Shown: positions 43,526 to 52,403, numbered from the stretch's first letter. The stretch: DNA of 64,000 nucleotides from CAXXOK01 sp963666755 (GCA_963666755.2 CAXXGW010000009.1:62001-126000), one strand, 5' to 3'. A program made the numbers and translations. The notes: a model not told the origin generated them from the letters alone.

Positions 43526-44475
43526 ATGATCGAAATCGAAAAAGCGCGCATCGAATGCGTGGAAAAGAGCGCCGACAACACCTACGGCAAGTTTGTTGTC
43601 GAACCTCTGGAGCGCGGATTCGGCAATACGCTGGGCAACGCGCTTCGTCGTGTGCTGCTCAGTTCCCTGCCCGGCTCGGCTCCGCTGTGACCAACATCCA
43701 CATCGAAGGGATTCAGCATGAGTTTTCTACCATCCCCGGCGTAGTCGAGGATGTGACGGAGCTGATCCTGAACCTCAAGCAGCTCTCCTTCAAGATGTAC
43801 GCGGATCAGCCAAAGACCGTCATTATGGACATCAAGGGCCCCTGCGAGCTGAAGGCCGCGGATATCCCGCTGGATGACGAGATCGATATGGTGGATACGC
43901 AGATGCACATTGCCACCCTGAACGCCGACGCGCGTCTGCAAATGACGCTGACGATGGAAAAGGGCCGCGGCTATGTGAGCGCCGACAAGAACAAATCCCC
44001 CAACACCCCGATTGGCGTGATCCCGATCGACTCCATCTTCACGCCCGTCCGCAAGGTGAATTATACCGTCGAAGATACCCGCGTAGGGCAGATTACCGAC
44101 TACGACAAGCTGACGCTGGATGTGTGGACCAACGGCACCGTCATGCCGGACGAGGCCATTTCCACCGCCGCCAAGATTCTCACCGAGCACCTGAGCCTGT
44201 TTGTGAGCCTGACCGATCAGGTGATGCCCATCGCATTCACCGATCAGGAAGACGACAAGAAGGAAAAGGTTCTCGAGATGACCATCGAGGAGCTGGACCT
44301 GAGCGTGCGCGCGTACAACTGCCTCAAGCGCGCGGGCATCAACACCGTGGCGGAGCTTGTGCAGCGTAACCAGGAAGACATGATGAAGGTTCGCAACCTT
44401 GGCCGCAAAAGCCTGGAAGAGGTCGAGCAGAAGCTGGAAGCCCTCAACCTTTCGCTGCGGCCCAGCGACGATTAA
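43526..44475 (+). pseudogene. rpoA: RNA polymerase alpha subunit gene broken by a 5-bp duplication
   Basis: ATG at 43526 follows AGGAGGG by eight bases and reads IEIEKARIECVEKSADNTYGKFVVEPLERGFGNTLGNALRRVLLSSLPGSA, then hits TGA at 43688 after 54 codons. The remaining alpha sequence (AVTNIHIEGIQHEFSTIPGVVEDVTELILNLKQLSFK to LNLSLRPSDD) continues in another frame from 43684. The break lies at GGCTC-GGCTC (43673-43677 and 43678-43682). Deleting one copy gives LPGSAVTNI and a 314-residue protein, the normal length. The C-terminal domain (VLEMTIEELDLSVRAYNCLKRAGINTVAEL) is intact. The subunit is essential, so a sequencing or assembly error is the leading explanation; a GTG overlapping the stop could allow re-initiation of a truncated chain. 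Confidence 0.93.
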
Positions 44476-44541
44476 GACGGAAAATGCCGCGCACGCCCGG
44501 GCGTATGGGCGGCCGGCAGCCTGACGAAGGAGGAGACCGAC

Positions 44542-45051
44542 ATGGCACAACGCAAACTGGGCCGTACGGCGGACCAACGCAAAGCGCTGATTCGCAATCA
44601 GGTAACCAACCTGATCTGGTATGGCCGTATTGAAACGACGGAAGCCCGCGCCAAGGAAGTGCGCCGCGCCGCCGAACGTTTGATTACGCTGGCCGTCAAC
44701 GAATTTGACAAGACGGTCGCAGCCACCAAATCCACCCATAACGACAAGGGCCAGCTCGTGACCCTTGACGTGACCAACGACGCGCCCAGCAAGCTGGCCG
44801 CGCGCCGCATCGCGCTCAGCTACCTGTACGAACTCAAGGACGTGCAGAAGAAGGGCGAAGATAAGGCCGATTACAAAGAGCGCACCGAGGGCGTCAAGTA
44901 CCCCGTGGTGGAGAAGCTTTTCCGCGACTACGGCCCCAAGTTCCGTAAGCGCAACGAGGAAAAGAAATGCGCGGGCGGCTACACCCGCATCTACAAGCTC
45001 GGACCCCGTCGCGGCGACAGCGCCGAGATGTGCCTGATCGAGATTGTTTGA
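44542..45051 (+). CDS. rplQ: 50S ribosomal protein L17 with extended middle
   Basis: L17 surrounds the tunnel exit. The N-terminus (RKLGRTADQRKALIRNQVTNLIWYGRIETTEARAKEVRRAAERLITLA) and C-terminus (GGYTRIYKLGPRRGDSAEMCLIEIV) match the family. At 169 residues it is about 50 longer than the common form. The extra charged segment, DVQKKGEDKADYKERTEGVKYPVVEKLFRDYGPKF, is in the middle, as in some Clostridia. AAGGAGG precedes the ATG. It is the last gene of the alpha operon. Confidence 0.96.
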   Translation: MAQRKLGRTADQRKALIRNQVTNLIWYGRIETTEARAKEVRRAAERLITLAVNEFDKTVAATKSTHNDKGQLVTLDVTNDAPSKLAARRIALSYLYELKDVQKKGEDKADYKERTEGVKYPVVEKLFRDYGPKFRKRNEEKKCAGGYTRIYKLGPRRGDSAEMCLIEIV

Positions 45052-45066
45052 GCCCGACCCGTGAAC

Positions 45067-45094
45067 GAGCCCCCCGCCGTACGGCGGGGGGCTC
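45067..45094 (+). terminator. Stem-loop terminator after rplQ
   Basis: GAGCCCCCCGCCGT and its exact complement ACGGCGGGGGGCTC form a fully self-complementary stem, followed by a weak TTG. It closes the alpha operon. Confidence 0.65.
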
Positions 45095-45140
45095 TTGCGT
45101 GTCCGCTGGTGTTACAACCGAAACAAATGTTCGCAGAGAA

Positions 45141-45169
45141 TTGCCAAAACGGTGTGTTTCTGGTATGAT
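45141..45169 (+). promoter_or_regulatory. Promoter of lspA-rluD
   Basis: TTGCCA (45141-45146), 17 bases and an extended TGG-TATGAT (45164-45169) precede lspA. The leader is about 90 nt. Confidence 0.65.
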
Positions 45170-45262
45170 AACGATGATTCCGGCTGCGACCGGAGCCGTC
45201 GCCGCGTCGACGCCGCAGGCCTGTGGGCCTGCGAACCGGGTACCGGAAGGATGGGAACGGAA

Positions 45263-45763
45263 ATGGCAAACCTTGTTTTGCTGGCGGCTCTGGTAGTCGC
45301 ACTGGATCGGGCGGGCAAGCTGCTTGCCCTGGCAGGGTTGGCCCAGGGGCAGCGGGTGGTCGCCTGGGCGGGCGTGCTGGAGTGGCGGCTGACCCGTAAC
45401 GATGGCATGGCGCTGGGGCTTTTATCCGGGTATGGGGTGGTCAACCTGCTGCTGCCGGTGCTGGCGATGGTCGGCGGGTGGCTGGTTTTGCGCCGTTACC
45501 GCATGACGGGCTATACGCGCGCCGCATCGGCGCTGGTGCTGGGCGGTTTCTTTGGAAACCTGCTGGATCGCGCGATGCTGGGCTATGTGCTGGATATGGT
45601 ATACTTTCCGTGGCTGCCGTGGTTTGTGTGCAATTTGGCGGATATCGCCATCTGCACGGGGGTTGCGCTGCTGTGTGCAAGCCTGCTGTGGCGGCCTGAC
45701 GATTGGCGGCTGAAAACGGAGGCGGGCACGGATGGAGCGCATCACCTTCACGGCAACGGCTGA
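45263..45763 (+). CDS. lspA: Lipoprotein signal peptidase (SPase II)
   Basis: LspA cleaves prolipoprotein signal peptides in the membrane. The 166-residue protein has four hydrophobic helices, the NDGMALGLLSGYG motif and the two catalytic aspartates in GGFFGNLLDRAMLGYVLDMVYFPWLPWFVCNLADIAI. The N-terminal D..GK is a variant of the usual D..tK. ATG at 45263 is chosen from AAGGA upstream and the start of the first helix; an ATG at 45251 is possible. The 3' end overlaps the next gene by 32 bases. Confidence 0.9.
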   Translation: MANLVLLAALVVALDRAGKLLALAGLAQGQRVVAWAGVLEWRLTRNDGMALGLLSGYGVVNLLLPVLAMVGGWLVLRRYRMTGYTRAASALVLGGFFGNLLDRAMLGYVLDMVYFPWLPWFVCNLADIAICTGVALLCASLLWRPDDWRLKTEAGTDGAHHLHGNG

Positions 45764-46658
45764 CGCGCGGCTGGACGTGCTGACCGCACAAGCCGCACAG
45801 ATCACCCGCTCGCAGGCCGCCCGGTGGATTGAGAGCGGAGCCTGCCTGCTGAACGGTTCCCTGCCCACCAAGGCCGGGGCCGCGGTGCGCGCGGGCGATC
45901 GGGTGGAGATCACCGTGCCTGCGGTTACCGAACCGACGGTGGAAAAGCAGGAAATCCCGCTGCATTTTCTGTATCAGGATGCGGATTTGGCCGTGGTGGA
46001 CAAACCCTGCGGCATGGTGGTGCACCCGGCCAACGGAAACGAAAGCGGCACGCTGGTCAACGCCCTGCTGTTCGCCCTGCCGGATTTATCCGGCATTGGC
46101 GGCGTGCGGCGGCCCGGCATTGTGCACCGGCTGGACAAGGACACCAGCGGTCTGTTGCTGGTGGCCAAGAACGACGCCGCGCACCTTGCGCTGAGCGCAC
46201 AGCTCAAGGATCGCACCATGGAAAAGCACTATCTGGCTGTGGTGGAGGGGTCGATGGGCGCGCCTTCGGGCAGCATCGACAAGCCGATCGGCCGCAGCCC
46301 GCGGGATCGCAAGAAGATGGCCGTCGTGGCGGACGGCCGCCCGGCGCTCACGGAGTGGACGCTGTTGGAGCCGCTGCGCGGAGCCTCGCTGGTGGATGTG
46401 CGCATCCACACGGGGCGCACGCACCAGATACGCGTGCACATGCAAAGCGTGGGGCATCCCGTGGCGGGTGATCCGCTGTACGGGCTCAGGCACGGCGTGG
46501 CAACCCCCCGGCTGCTGCTGCATGCGCACACGATCCAGTTTACACACCCGCGCACCGGCGAGCGCCTCCGGCTGGAAGCGCCGCTTCCGCCCGATTTTCT
46601 GGCGGCACTGCGCAAGCTGCGGTGGGACCCCGCCGCGCCGCTGCGCCTGACCCCCTGA
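45732..46658 (+). CDS. rluD: RluA-family pseudouridine synthase (RluD-like)
   Basis: The enzyme isomerises uridines in rRNA. The 308-residue protein has an N-terminal S4 RNA-binding domain (RLDVLTAQAAQITRSQAARWIESGACLLNG) and the catalytic core DADLAVVDKPCGMVVHP, RPGIVHRLDKDTSGLLLVAK (catalytic Asp in HRLD), EKHYLAVVEG and IHTGRTHQIRVHMQSVGHPVAGDPLYG. It follows lspA with overlap, as in many bacteria. RluD-like is the closest call, but the exact target uridine is not fixed by sequence. Confidence 0.9.
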   Translation: MERITFTATADARLDVLTAQAAQITRSQAARWIESGACLLNGSLPTKAGAAVRAGDRVEITVPAVTEPTVEKQEIPLHFLYQDADLAVVDKPCGMVVHPANGNESGTLVNALLFALPDLSGIGGVRRPGIVHRLDKDTSGLLLVAKNDAAHLALSAQLKDRTMEKHYLAVVEGSMGAPSGSIDKPIGRSPRDRKKMAVVADGRPALTEWTLLEPLRGASLVDVRIHTGRTHQIRVHMQSVGHPVAGDPLYGLRHGVATPRLLLHAHTIQFTHPRTGERLRLEAPLPPDFLAALRKLRWDPAAPLRLTP

Positions 46659-46681
46659 GGGCCAACGCGACGGCCGCGCCT

Positions 46682-46709
46682 TTGCAAGCGCATATGGGTA
46701 TGCTATAAT
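46682..46709 (+). promoter_or_regulatory. Promoter of rimO-pgsA-pncC(-recA)
   Basis: TTGCAA (46682-46687), 16 bases and an extended TGC-TATAAT (46704-46709) precede rimO by about 35 nt. Confidence 0.75.
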
Positions 46710-46745
46710 ACAACGGTCATTTGGGGATAGGAGTGGAACGCCGGA

Positions 46746-48056
46746 ATGTACAGGGTAGGCGTGGTATCGCTGGGCTGCGCGAAAAATCGCGTGGATACGG
46801 AACTGATGCTGGGCATCCTCCAGCGCAACGGCTACGCGATTACCGCGGACGAGGCGCAGGCCGATGTGCTGATTGTGAACACCTGCGGCTTTATCAACCC
46901 CGCGAAGGAAGAATCCATCGACACGCTGCTGAACCTTGCCCGCTACAAAAAGCGCGGTCGGCTCAAGGTGTTGGTGGCGACCGGCTGCCTGACGCAGCGC
47001 TATGAAAAGGAACTGCTGGCGGAAATCCCGGAGCTGGATTTGCTGCTGGGCGTGAACCAGTACGAGCGGCTGCCTGAGGCGCTTACCGAAGCGCTGACCG
47101 GAAAGCGCGCCTCCTATTGTGCGGATGATTTGCACATCCTTTCCGGCGAGCGGGTGCTTACAACGCCGGCTTACATGGCATATATCCGCGTGGCGGACGG
47201 GTGCGACAACCGTTGCGCCTACTGCGCCATTCCGCTCATCCGCGGGCGGTTCCGCTCCCGGCCGATGGCAGATGTGCTGGATGAAATGCGCGCGCTGGCA
47301 GCACGAGGCGTGCAGGAGCAGGTGATCGTCGCGCAGGACACCTCCCGTTTCGGCGTGGATACGGAAGGCCGCTCGCTGCTGCCGGAGCTGCTAACGCAGG
47401 CAGCGGCAATCCCAGGCATCGAATGGCTGCGTGTGCTGTACCTCTACCCCGACGAGGTGGACGAGCGCCTGCTGGACGTGATGGCCGCGCAGCCCAACAT
47501 CTGCCGCTACATCGACCTGCCTTTGCAGCATGCCGACGAGGCGCTGCTCAAGCGCATGAACCGGCGGGGGGATTTTGCCAAGGCCAAAGCCTTCCTGCTG
47601 AAGGCGCGGCAGTTGGGCTTTACCCTGCGCACGACGTTTATTGTCGGCTTCCCGGGCGAAACCGAGGCGCAGTTTGAGCGCCTGCTGGACTTTACCCGGG
47701 AGATGCGCTTTGACCGCATGGGCGCGTTTGCCTTCTCCCCGGAGGAGGACACCGCGGCGGCTTCGATGCCCGACCCTGTGCCGGAAGCGGTCAAGCAGGC
47801 GCGGCTGGACCGGCTGATGGCGCTGCAGCAGGAGATTTCGCTGGAACGCAACCGCCTGCGCGTTGGTACTACCGAGCGTGCTCTGGTGGAGCGCGTGCGG
47901 GAGGACGGCGTCGCCATCGCGCGTACCGCCGCCGAGGCGCCCGACGCAGACGGCCTGCTTTACCTGCAAAACGGCGCAGCAGCCGTGCCCGGCGCCTTTG
48001 TGACGGCGCGGATTACCGGCGCTGATCTGTATGACCTGACGGGAGTGATCGTATGA
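46746..48056 (+). CDS. rimO: Ribosomal protein S12 methylthiotransferase
   Basis: RimO adds a methylthio group to an aspartate of S12 using two 4Fe-4S clusters. The 436-residue product has the N-terminal MTTase domain with three cysteines (SLGCAKNRVDTE, VNTCGFI, ATGCL). The radical-SAM motif is CDNRCAYCAIP near 150, followed by the sugar-path segment DLPLQHADEALLKRMNRRG, and it has a C-terminal TRAM domain. SLGCAKN and IRGRFRSRP favour RimO over MiaB. The ATG has GGAG upstream. It is the first gene of a four- to five-gene run. Confidence 0.95.
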   Translation: MYRVGVVSLGCAKNRVDTELMLGILQRNGYAITADEAQADVLIVNTCGFINPAKEESIDTLLNLARYKKRGRLKVLVATGCLTQRYEKELLAEIPELDLLLGVNQYERLPEALTEALTGKRASYCADDLHILSGERVLTTPAYMAYIRVADGCDNRCAYCAIPLIRGRFRSRPMADVLDEMRALAARGVQEQVIVAQDTSRFGVDTEGRSLLPELLTQAAAIPGIEWLRVLYLYPDEVDERLLDVMAAQPNICRYIDLPLQHADEALLKRMNRRGDFAKAKAFLLKARQLGFTLRTTFIVGFPGETEAQFERLLDFTREMRFDRMGAFAFSPEEDTAAASMPDPVPEAVKQARLDRLMALQQEISLERNRLRVGTTERALVERVREDGVAIARTAAEAPDADGLLYLQNGAAAVPGAFVTARITGADLYDLTGVIV

Positions 48057-48598
48057 ACTGGCCCAACCGCATTACCATTGCGCGCGTCGCGCTGATCCCC
48101 GTAATCGTGACGCTGTTGCAGTTTGATGTTCCCTTTTGCCGGGCGGCGGCGCTGGTGGCCTTTGTGCTGGCCTGTTGCACCGACTGGCTGGACGGGTATC
48201 TGGCGCGCCGTTTCCAGATTGTCACCAATCTGGGCAAGTTTCTGGACCCTGTGGCCGATAAGCTGCTGGTGCTCTCCACCATGGTGGCGCTGTGCGGGCT
48301 GGGGCGTTTCCCGGCGTGGGTGTGCATCGTGGTGCTGTTCCGCGAGCTGGCGGTGGATGGGCTGCGACTGGTAGCGGTGGAGCAGGGCCGCGTGATTGCG
48401 GCAGGCAAGCTGGGCAAGATCAAGACCACGCTCCAGATGCTCACGCTCGCGGCAGTGCTGCTGGAGCCCGGCTTTACCGGCGACTTCCCGCTTGTGCAGG
48501 TGCTGATGGCCGCGGCGGTGATCATGACGCTTTGGAGCGGCATTGATTACTTCGTACGTAACGGCTCGGTGCTGCGGCAGGGAGGGAAAGCGGTATGA
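48053..48598 (+). CDS. pgsA: CDP-diacylglycerol-glycerol-3-phosphate 3-phosphatidyltransferase
   Basis: PgsA makes phosphatidylglycerophosphate from CDP-diacylglycerol and glycerol-3-phosphate at the membrane. The 181-residue protein starts NWPNRITIARVALIPVIV and carries the CDP-alcohol motif DWLDGYLARRFQIVTNLGKFLDPVADKLL with all aspartates present. Several membrane helices follow. The ATG overlaps the rimO stop by four bases. Confidence 0.95.
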   Translation: MNWPNRITIARVALIPVIVTLLQFDVPFCRAAALVAFVLACCTDWLDGYLARRFQIVTNLGKFLDPVADKLLVLSTMVALCGLGRFPAWVCIVVLFRELAVDGLRLVAVEQGRVIAAGKLGKIKTTLQMLTLAAVLLEPGFTGDFPLVQVLMAAAVIMTLWSGIDYFVRNGSVLRQGGKAV

Positions 48599-49077
48599 AC
48601 ACCGCCGATGCGCTGGCGGCGCGCGTGATTGCGCAGGCTGTGGCGCGGGGGCTGACGCTGGGCGCGGCCGAGAGCCTGACCGCAGGCTTAATCTGCGCGA
48701 CGCTGGCGGACATCCCCGGCGCCTCCCGGGCACTGATGGGCGGCGTGGTCAGCTATGACCCGCGCGTGAAGCGTGAGCTGCTGGGCGTGCCGCAGTCGGT
48801 GATCGACGGGCCGGGGGTGGTCAGCGAGCCCTGCGCCCGGCAGATGGCGGAAGGCGCGCGCCAAACGCTCGGCGTGGATATCGCCGTGAGTGCGACGGGG
48901 CTGGCCGGGCCGGGCGGCGGCACGGCGGAAACGCCTGTGGGCACCGTTTACCTTGGCTGCGCTACCGCCGCGCAAACCCGTGTGGTACGGCATACGTTTA
49001 CCGGAGACCGGCAGGCTGTGCGCACCCAGAGCGTCGAGGCGGCGCTCGCGCTGCTGCTGGAAACCTTACAGGCTTGA
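48595..49077 (+). CDS. pncC: Nicotinamide-nucleotide amidohydrolase (stand-alone CinA C-terminal domain)
   Basis: PncC deamidates nicotinamide mononucleotide to nicotinate mononucleotide in NAD recycling. The 160-residue protein corresponds only to the C-terminal domain of CinA: GAAESLTAGLICATLADIPGASRALMGGVVSYDPRVKRELLGV, VSATGLAGPGGGTAETPVGTVYLG and RHTFTGDRQAVRTQSVEAAL. The N-terminal COG1058 domain is missing. It overlaps pgsA by four bases and precedes recA, the usual cinA-recA neighbourhood. Confidence 0.92.
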   Translation: MNTADALAARVIAQAVARGLTLGAAESLTAGLICATLADIPGASRALMGGVVSYDPRVKRELLGVPQSVIDGPGVVSEPCARQMAEGARQTLGVDIAVSATGLAGPGGGTAETPVGTVYLGCATAAQTRVVRHTFTGDRQAVRTQSVEAALALLLETLQA

Positions 49078-49098
49078 CAGGAAAGGTGGTTTGTCGCT

Positions 49099-50271
49099 AT
49101 GGCTGCTAAAAAGGATGCCCCCAAAAAGACCATCGGCACCGCAAACGTGGATAAGAACGACGAGGTAACCCTCAAGCAGGAAAAGCTCAAGGCGCTGGAG
49201 AGCGCGCTGAGCCAGCTGAACAAGACCTACGGCAAGGGCGCGGTCATGAAGTTCAGCGATGCGGCGGCCATCCAGAACCTGCAGGTGATTACCACCGGCA
49301 ATCTTCAGCTGGATTTGGCGCTGGGCGTAGGCGGGCTGCCGCGCGGCCGCGTGGTGGAGATTTTCGGGCCGGAATCCAGCGGTAAAACCACCGTTGCGCT
49401 GCATTGCGTGGCCGAGGCGCAAAAAGCGGGCGGCGTGGCGGCATTCATTGATGCCGAGCACGCGCTGGACCCGTCCTATGCTAAAAAGCTGGGTGTGGAT
49501 ATCGACAACCTTTACATCAGCCAGCCGGACAACGGCGAGCAGGCACTGGAAATCTGCGAGGCGCTGGTGCGTTCCGGCGCGGTGGATATCGTTGTGGTCG
49601 ACTCTGTGGCTGCGCTGGTGCCCAAGGCGGAAATCGAAGGCGAGATGGGCGACAGTTTTGTGGGCCTGCAGGCGCGGCTCATGAGCCAGGCGCTGCGCAA
49701 ACTGACCGGCGTCATCAGCAAGACCAACGCTGTGGCGATTTTTATCAACCAGCTGCGTGAAAAAGTAGGCGTGATGTACGGCAACCCCGAAACCACCACC
49801 GGCGGCCGGGCGCTCAAGTTTTACGCGACCATCCGCCTGGATGTGCGCCGCGGCGAGCAGCTGAAGAACGGCACCGAGGTAATCGGCAACCGCACCAAGG
49901 TGAAAGTGGTCAAAAACAAGGTTGCGCCGCCTTTCCGCGTGGCGGAGTTCGACATCATCTACGGCGAGGGCATCAGCAAGGACGGCACGCTGCTGGATAT
50001 GGCGGTCGACCGCGACATCATTCACAAGAGCGGCGCGTGGTTCAGCTATGAGGATCAGCGCATTGGTCAGGGCCGCGAAAATGCGCGCCAGTACCTCAAG
50101 GACAACCCCGATGTAGCCGCCAAGATCGACAAGATCATCCGCGAAGAGGCGATGCGCGATATGGCAACCCGCAAGACCGGCTCCCCCAGCGAGGTTGCAG
50201 AGGAAGAACCCGCCGAGGCCGACCGCCAGACTGCGGAGGAAGACCCCGACCTGGCGCTGCTGGACGAGTAA
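49099..50271 (+). CDS. recA: Recombinase RecA
   Basis: RecA drives strand exchange and LexA cleavage. The 390-residue protein has TYGKGAVMKFSD, Walker A GPESSGKTT (about 90-98), VVVDSVAALVPKAEIEGEMGD, NQLREKVGVMYGNPETTTGGRALKFYATIRLDVRR and an acidic C-terminal tail. It has an extra basic N-terminal segment (MAAKKDAPKKTIGTANVDKNDE) of about 20 residues. AAAGGTGG precedes the ATG. I see no obvious LexA-type operator in the 21 bp before it; it is probably transcribed from the rimO promoter. Confidence 0.98.
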   Translation: MAAKKDAPKKTIGTANVDKNDEVTLKQEKLKALESALSQLNKTYGKGAVMKFSDAAAIQNLQVITTGNLQLDLALGVGGLPRGRVVEIFGPESSGKTTVALHCVAEAQKAGGVAAFIDAEHALDPSYAKKLGVDIDNLYISQPDNGEQALEICEALVRSGAVDIVVVDSVAALVPKAEIEGEMGDSFVGLQARLMSQALRKLTGVISKTNAVAIFINQLREKVGVMYGNPETTTGGRALKFYATIRLDVRRGEQLKNGTEVIGNRTKVKVVKNKVAPPFRVAEFDIIYGEGISKDGTLLDMAVDRDIIHKSGAWFSYEDQRIGQGRENARQYLKDNPDVAAKIDKIIREEAMRDMATRKTGSPSEVAEEEPAEADRQTAEEDPDLALLDE

Positions 50272-50293
50272 CGCCGGACGGAGGCGATCATGC

Positions 50294-50662
50294 ATGAGCA
50301 CCCCCTTGGAGATAGCGGACTACCTGACCGAACAGCTCGGCGGTGTGGCGCACGGTATTACGGCGCGTAAAATGTTCGGGGAATACGGTGTGTTTGGGTA
50401 TGGCAAGTTTTTCGGCGTGATCTGCGACGGGATGCTGTACCTGAAGCCCACCCCAGCCGGGGAGCGTTGGCAACAGGCGCGCGGTTACTACGCGCCCGCC
50501 CCGCCCTATGACGGCGCTAAGGATTACCTGCGCGTGGATAACCCCGACGATGCGCTGGCCTTGCAGGCGTTTGCCAAGATCACGCTGGATGCGCTGCCGG
50601 AGCCGAAGCCCAAAAAGCCGCGCGGCGAACGCGCAACAAAGCGCACTCCGGACGTGCGCTGA
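50294..50662 (+). CDS. TfoX N-terminal-domain protein
   Basis: The 122-residue protein has the TfoX_N fold signature KMFGEYGVFGYGKFFGVICDGMLYLKP followed by a basic tail (KPKKPRGERATKR). TfoX/Sxy activates competence in Gammaproteobacteria, but isolated N-domain proteins in Clostridia have no established role. ATG at 50294 follows GGAGG by nine bases and lies 22 bp after recA, so it is probably the last gene of the run. Confidence 0.82.
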   Translation: MSTPLEIADYLTEQLGGVAHGITARKMFGEYGVFGYGKFFGVICDGMLYLKPTPAGERWQQARGYYAPAPPYDGAKDYLRVDNPDDALALQAFAKITLDALPEPKPKKPRGERATKRTPDVR

Positions 50663-51074
50663 AAGGCAACGGGGCATACAACGCAGGCGTGTGAGTGTAA
50701 CAACCGCAAAGGCTGAGGGGCGGCGGGCGCTTCCCTTACCGCGGGTCAGGATGCAACGCAAACGCCTTATGCCGCCGTGTTTTACGGCAAGAAGGCGAAA
50801 TGCGCCGCAGCCGCCTCGGCGATCGACAGTATCGCACGGTCGTTGCCTGGGCGAGCTGGATGCCCGTGATGTAAATCCGTCCTGGCATTACGCAGCCGCG
50901 ATGCACCCTGTCTGCTTACGGCAAACGCTGCTTTATGCCTTACGGGCCGCGGCCACACTGTCCCTGATGCCTATAGCGTTAAAGTGCATACAAATGACCC
51001 GCCCGGCGCATGTGCGTCAGGCGGGTTTTTTGAAACCGGGTAACGGGATACAGAGGGCGGCAGAATCCGCGCCT
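50663..51074. other. Intergenic stretch between tfoX-like gene and dnaA
   Basis: About 410 bp lie between convergent genes. A frame runs through it on the plus strand into dnaA antisense, but it has no ribosome site and no recognisable product. The only feature I support is the terminator at 50997-51031. Confidence 0.4.
50997..51031 (+). terminator. Terminator between recA/tfoX-like and dnaA
   Basis: ACCCGCC and GGCGGGT, with an inner GCGCA/TGTGC pairing, are followed by TTTTTT on the plus strand. The stem may also serve dnaA transcripts from the other side, though without a T-run there. Confidence 0.7.
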
Positions 51075-52403
51075 CTATTTGCCATCTTTAATCAGGCGGC
51101 GCACATCGTCCAGCAGGCTTGCCAGACTCGGGCTCTGCTTGATGGATTCCTCCACCTTATCGATGGAGCTCATCACAGTGGTGTAATGGCGGCCGCCGAA
51201 CGCGTCGCCTATTTTGGTCAGGCTCAGGCCCAGCATTTCGCGGGTCAGGTACATGGCAATCTGCCGCGGTACCGTTACCTCGTGGTTGCGGCGCGGGCTC
51301 TTCAAATCCTCCGTGGTGATGCCGTAATAGGTGGCAACCGCGTCCTGAATGCTATCGGTGGTCACGCGGCGCGTTTCGCTGTGGTTAAACAACTCGCGCA
51401 GGGCTTCGCGGGCCAGTTGCATGTCGATAGGCCGGCGCGTGAGCGATCCGTAGGCGGTTAAGCGTGTGAGCGAACCTTCCAGTTCGCGCACGTTGGTATC
51501 CACTTTTTCGGCAATCAGGGACAGGATATCGTCGCCGATCAGCAGATGGTCGTATTCGGATTTTTTGCGGAGGATGGCCAGCCTCGTTTCAAAGTCGGGG
51601 CGCTGGATATCGGCCAGCAGACCGCCCTCAAAGCGGCTGCAGAGGCGCTCCTCCAGTTTGGAAATCTCCTTGGGCGGGCGGTCGGAGGTCATCACAATCT
51701 GCTTGCCCGCCTCGCGCAGGTGGTTGAAGGTGTGGAAGAACTCCTCCTCGGTGCTGTGCTTGCCCGCGATAAACTGAATATCGTCTACCATCAGCAGATC
51801 GACGGTGCGGAAACGGTCGCGGAACTGCTGGTTGGTGTTGTTCTGCATGGCCTGAATCAGCTGGTTGGTAAAATCCTCACTGGTGATGTAGAGGATTTTC
51901 ATCTCCGGGTACAGCTCGTGCGCATAATGGCCGATGGCGTGCATTAGGTGCGTTTTGCCCAGCCCCACGCCGCCATAGATAAACAGCGGGTTGTAGGCTT
52001 TGGCGGGCACTTCCGCCACGGCCAGCGAAACGGCGTGCGCAAAGCGGTTGCCCGCACCCACCACAAAGGTGTCGAAGGTGTACTTGGGGTTGAGCAGGCA
52101 GGGGTTGGCGTCGGACTGGCGCGCCTCCAGCTCCGCCTTGCGGCTGAGCAGCTCGTCATGGTTCAGGATCTCCACCGAAAGCGCGCGGCCCGCGGCGGTC
52201 GCCACGGCGTTCTGGATTTTGGTCAGGTAGCGATCCACGCCAAAATCGCGCATCAGCGCGTTCACACACTCCAGCAAAAAGCTGTTGTCAATGACGGCAT
52301 ACGGCTTCAAGGCAGATTTGATCCACGTTTCGTAGGAAACGTTATTCATTTCCTCCTTGAGGATTTTGCAGGCATTGCCCCAGATTTCTTCCGCGTTTAG
52401 CAA
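51075..52403 (-). CDS. dnaA: Chromosomal replication initiator DnaA
   Basis: DnaA binds and unwinds oriC. The 442-residue protein has domain I (EIWGNACKILKEEMNNVSYETWIKSALKPYAV), Walker A YGGVGLGKTHLMHAIGHY, Walker B LLMVDDIQFIAGK, and the domain IV DNA-binding helix (LTKIGDAFGGRHYTTVMSSIDKVEE). The start is TTG at 52403, with GGAAAGG about eleven bases upstream on the minus strand. dnaN does not follow, unlike the standard dnaA-dnaN order; the downstream neighbour is recA in convergent orientation. Confidence 0.97.
   Translation of the reverse strand: MLNAEEIWGNACKILKEEMNNVSYETWIKSALKPYAVIDNSFLLECVNALMRDFGVDRYLTKIQNAVATAAGRALSVEILNHDELLSRKAELEARQSDANPCLLNPKYTFDTFVVGAGNRFAHAVSLAVAEVPAKAYNPLFIYGGVGLGKTHLMHAIGHYAHELYPEMKILYITSEDFTNQLIQAMQNNTNQQFRDRFRTVDLLMVDDIQFIAGKHSTEEEFFHTFNHLREAGKQIVMTSDRPPKEISKLEERLCSRFEGGLLADIQRPDFETRLAILRKKSEYDHLLIGDDILSLIAEKVDTNVRELEGSLTRLTAYGSLTRRPIDMQLAREALRELFNHSETRRVTTDSIQDAVATYYGITTEDLKSPRRNHEVTVPRQIAMYLTREMLGLSLTKIGDAFGGRHYTTVMSSIDKVEESIKQSPSLASLLDDVRRLIKDGK

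Noticed and set aside
50508..51461. Plus-strand open frame between the tfoX-like gene and dnaA
   Set aside because: No ribosome site, runs antisense into dnaA, and contains the terminator hairpin.
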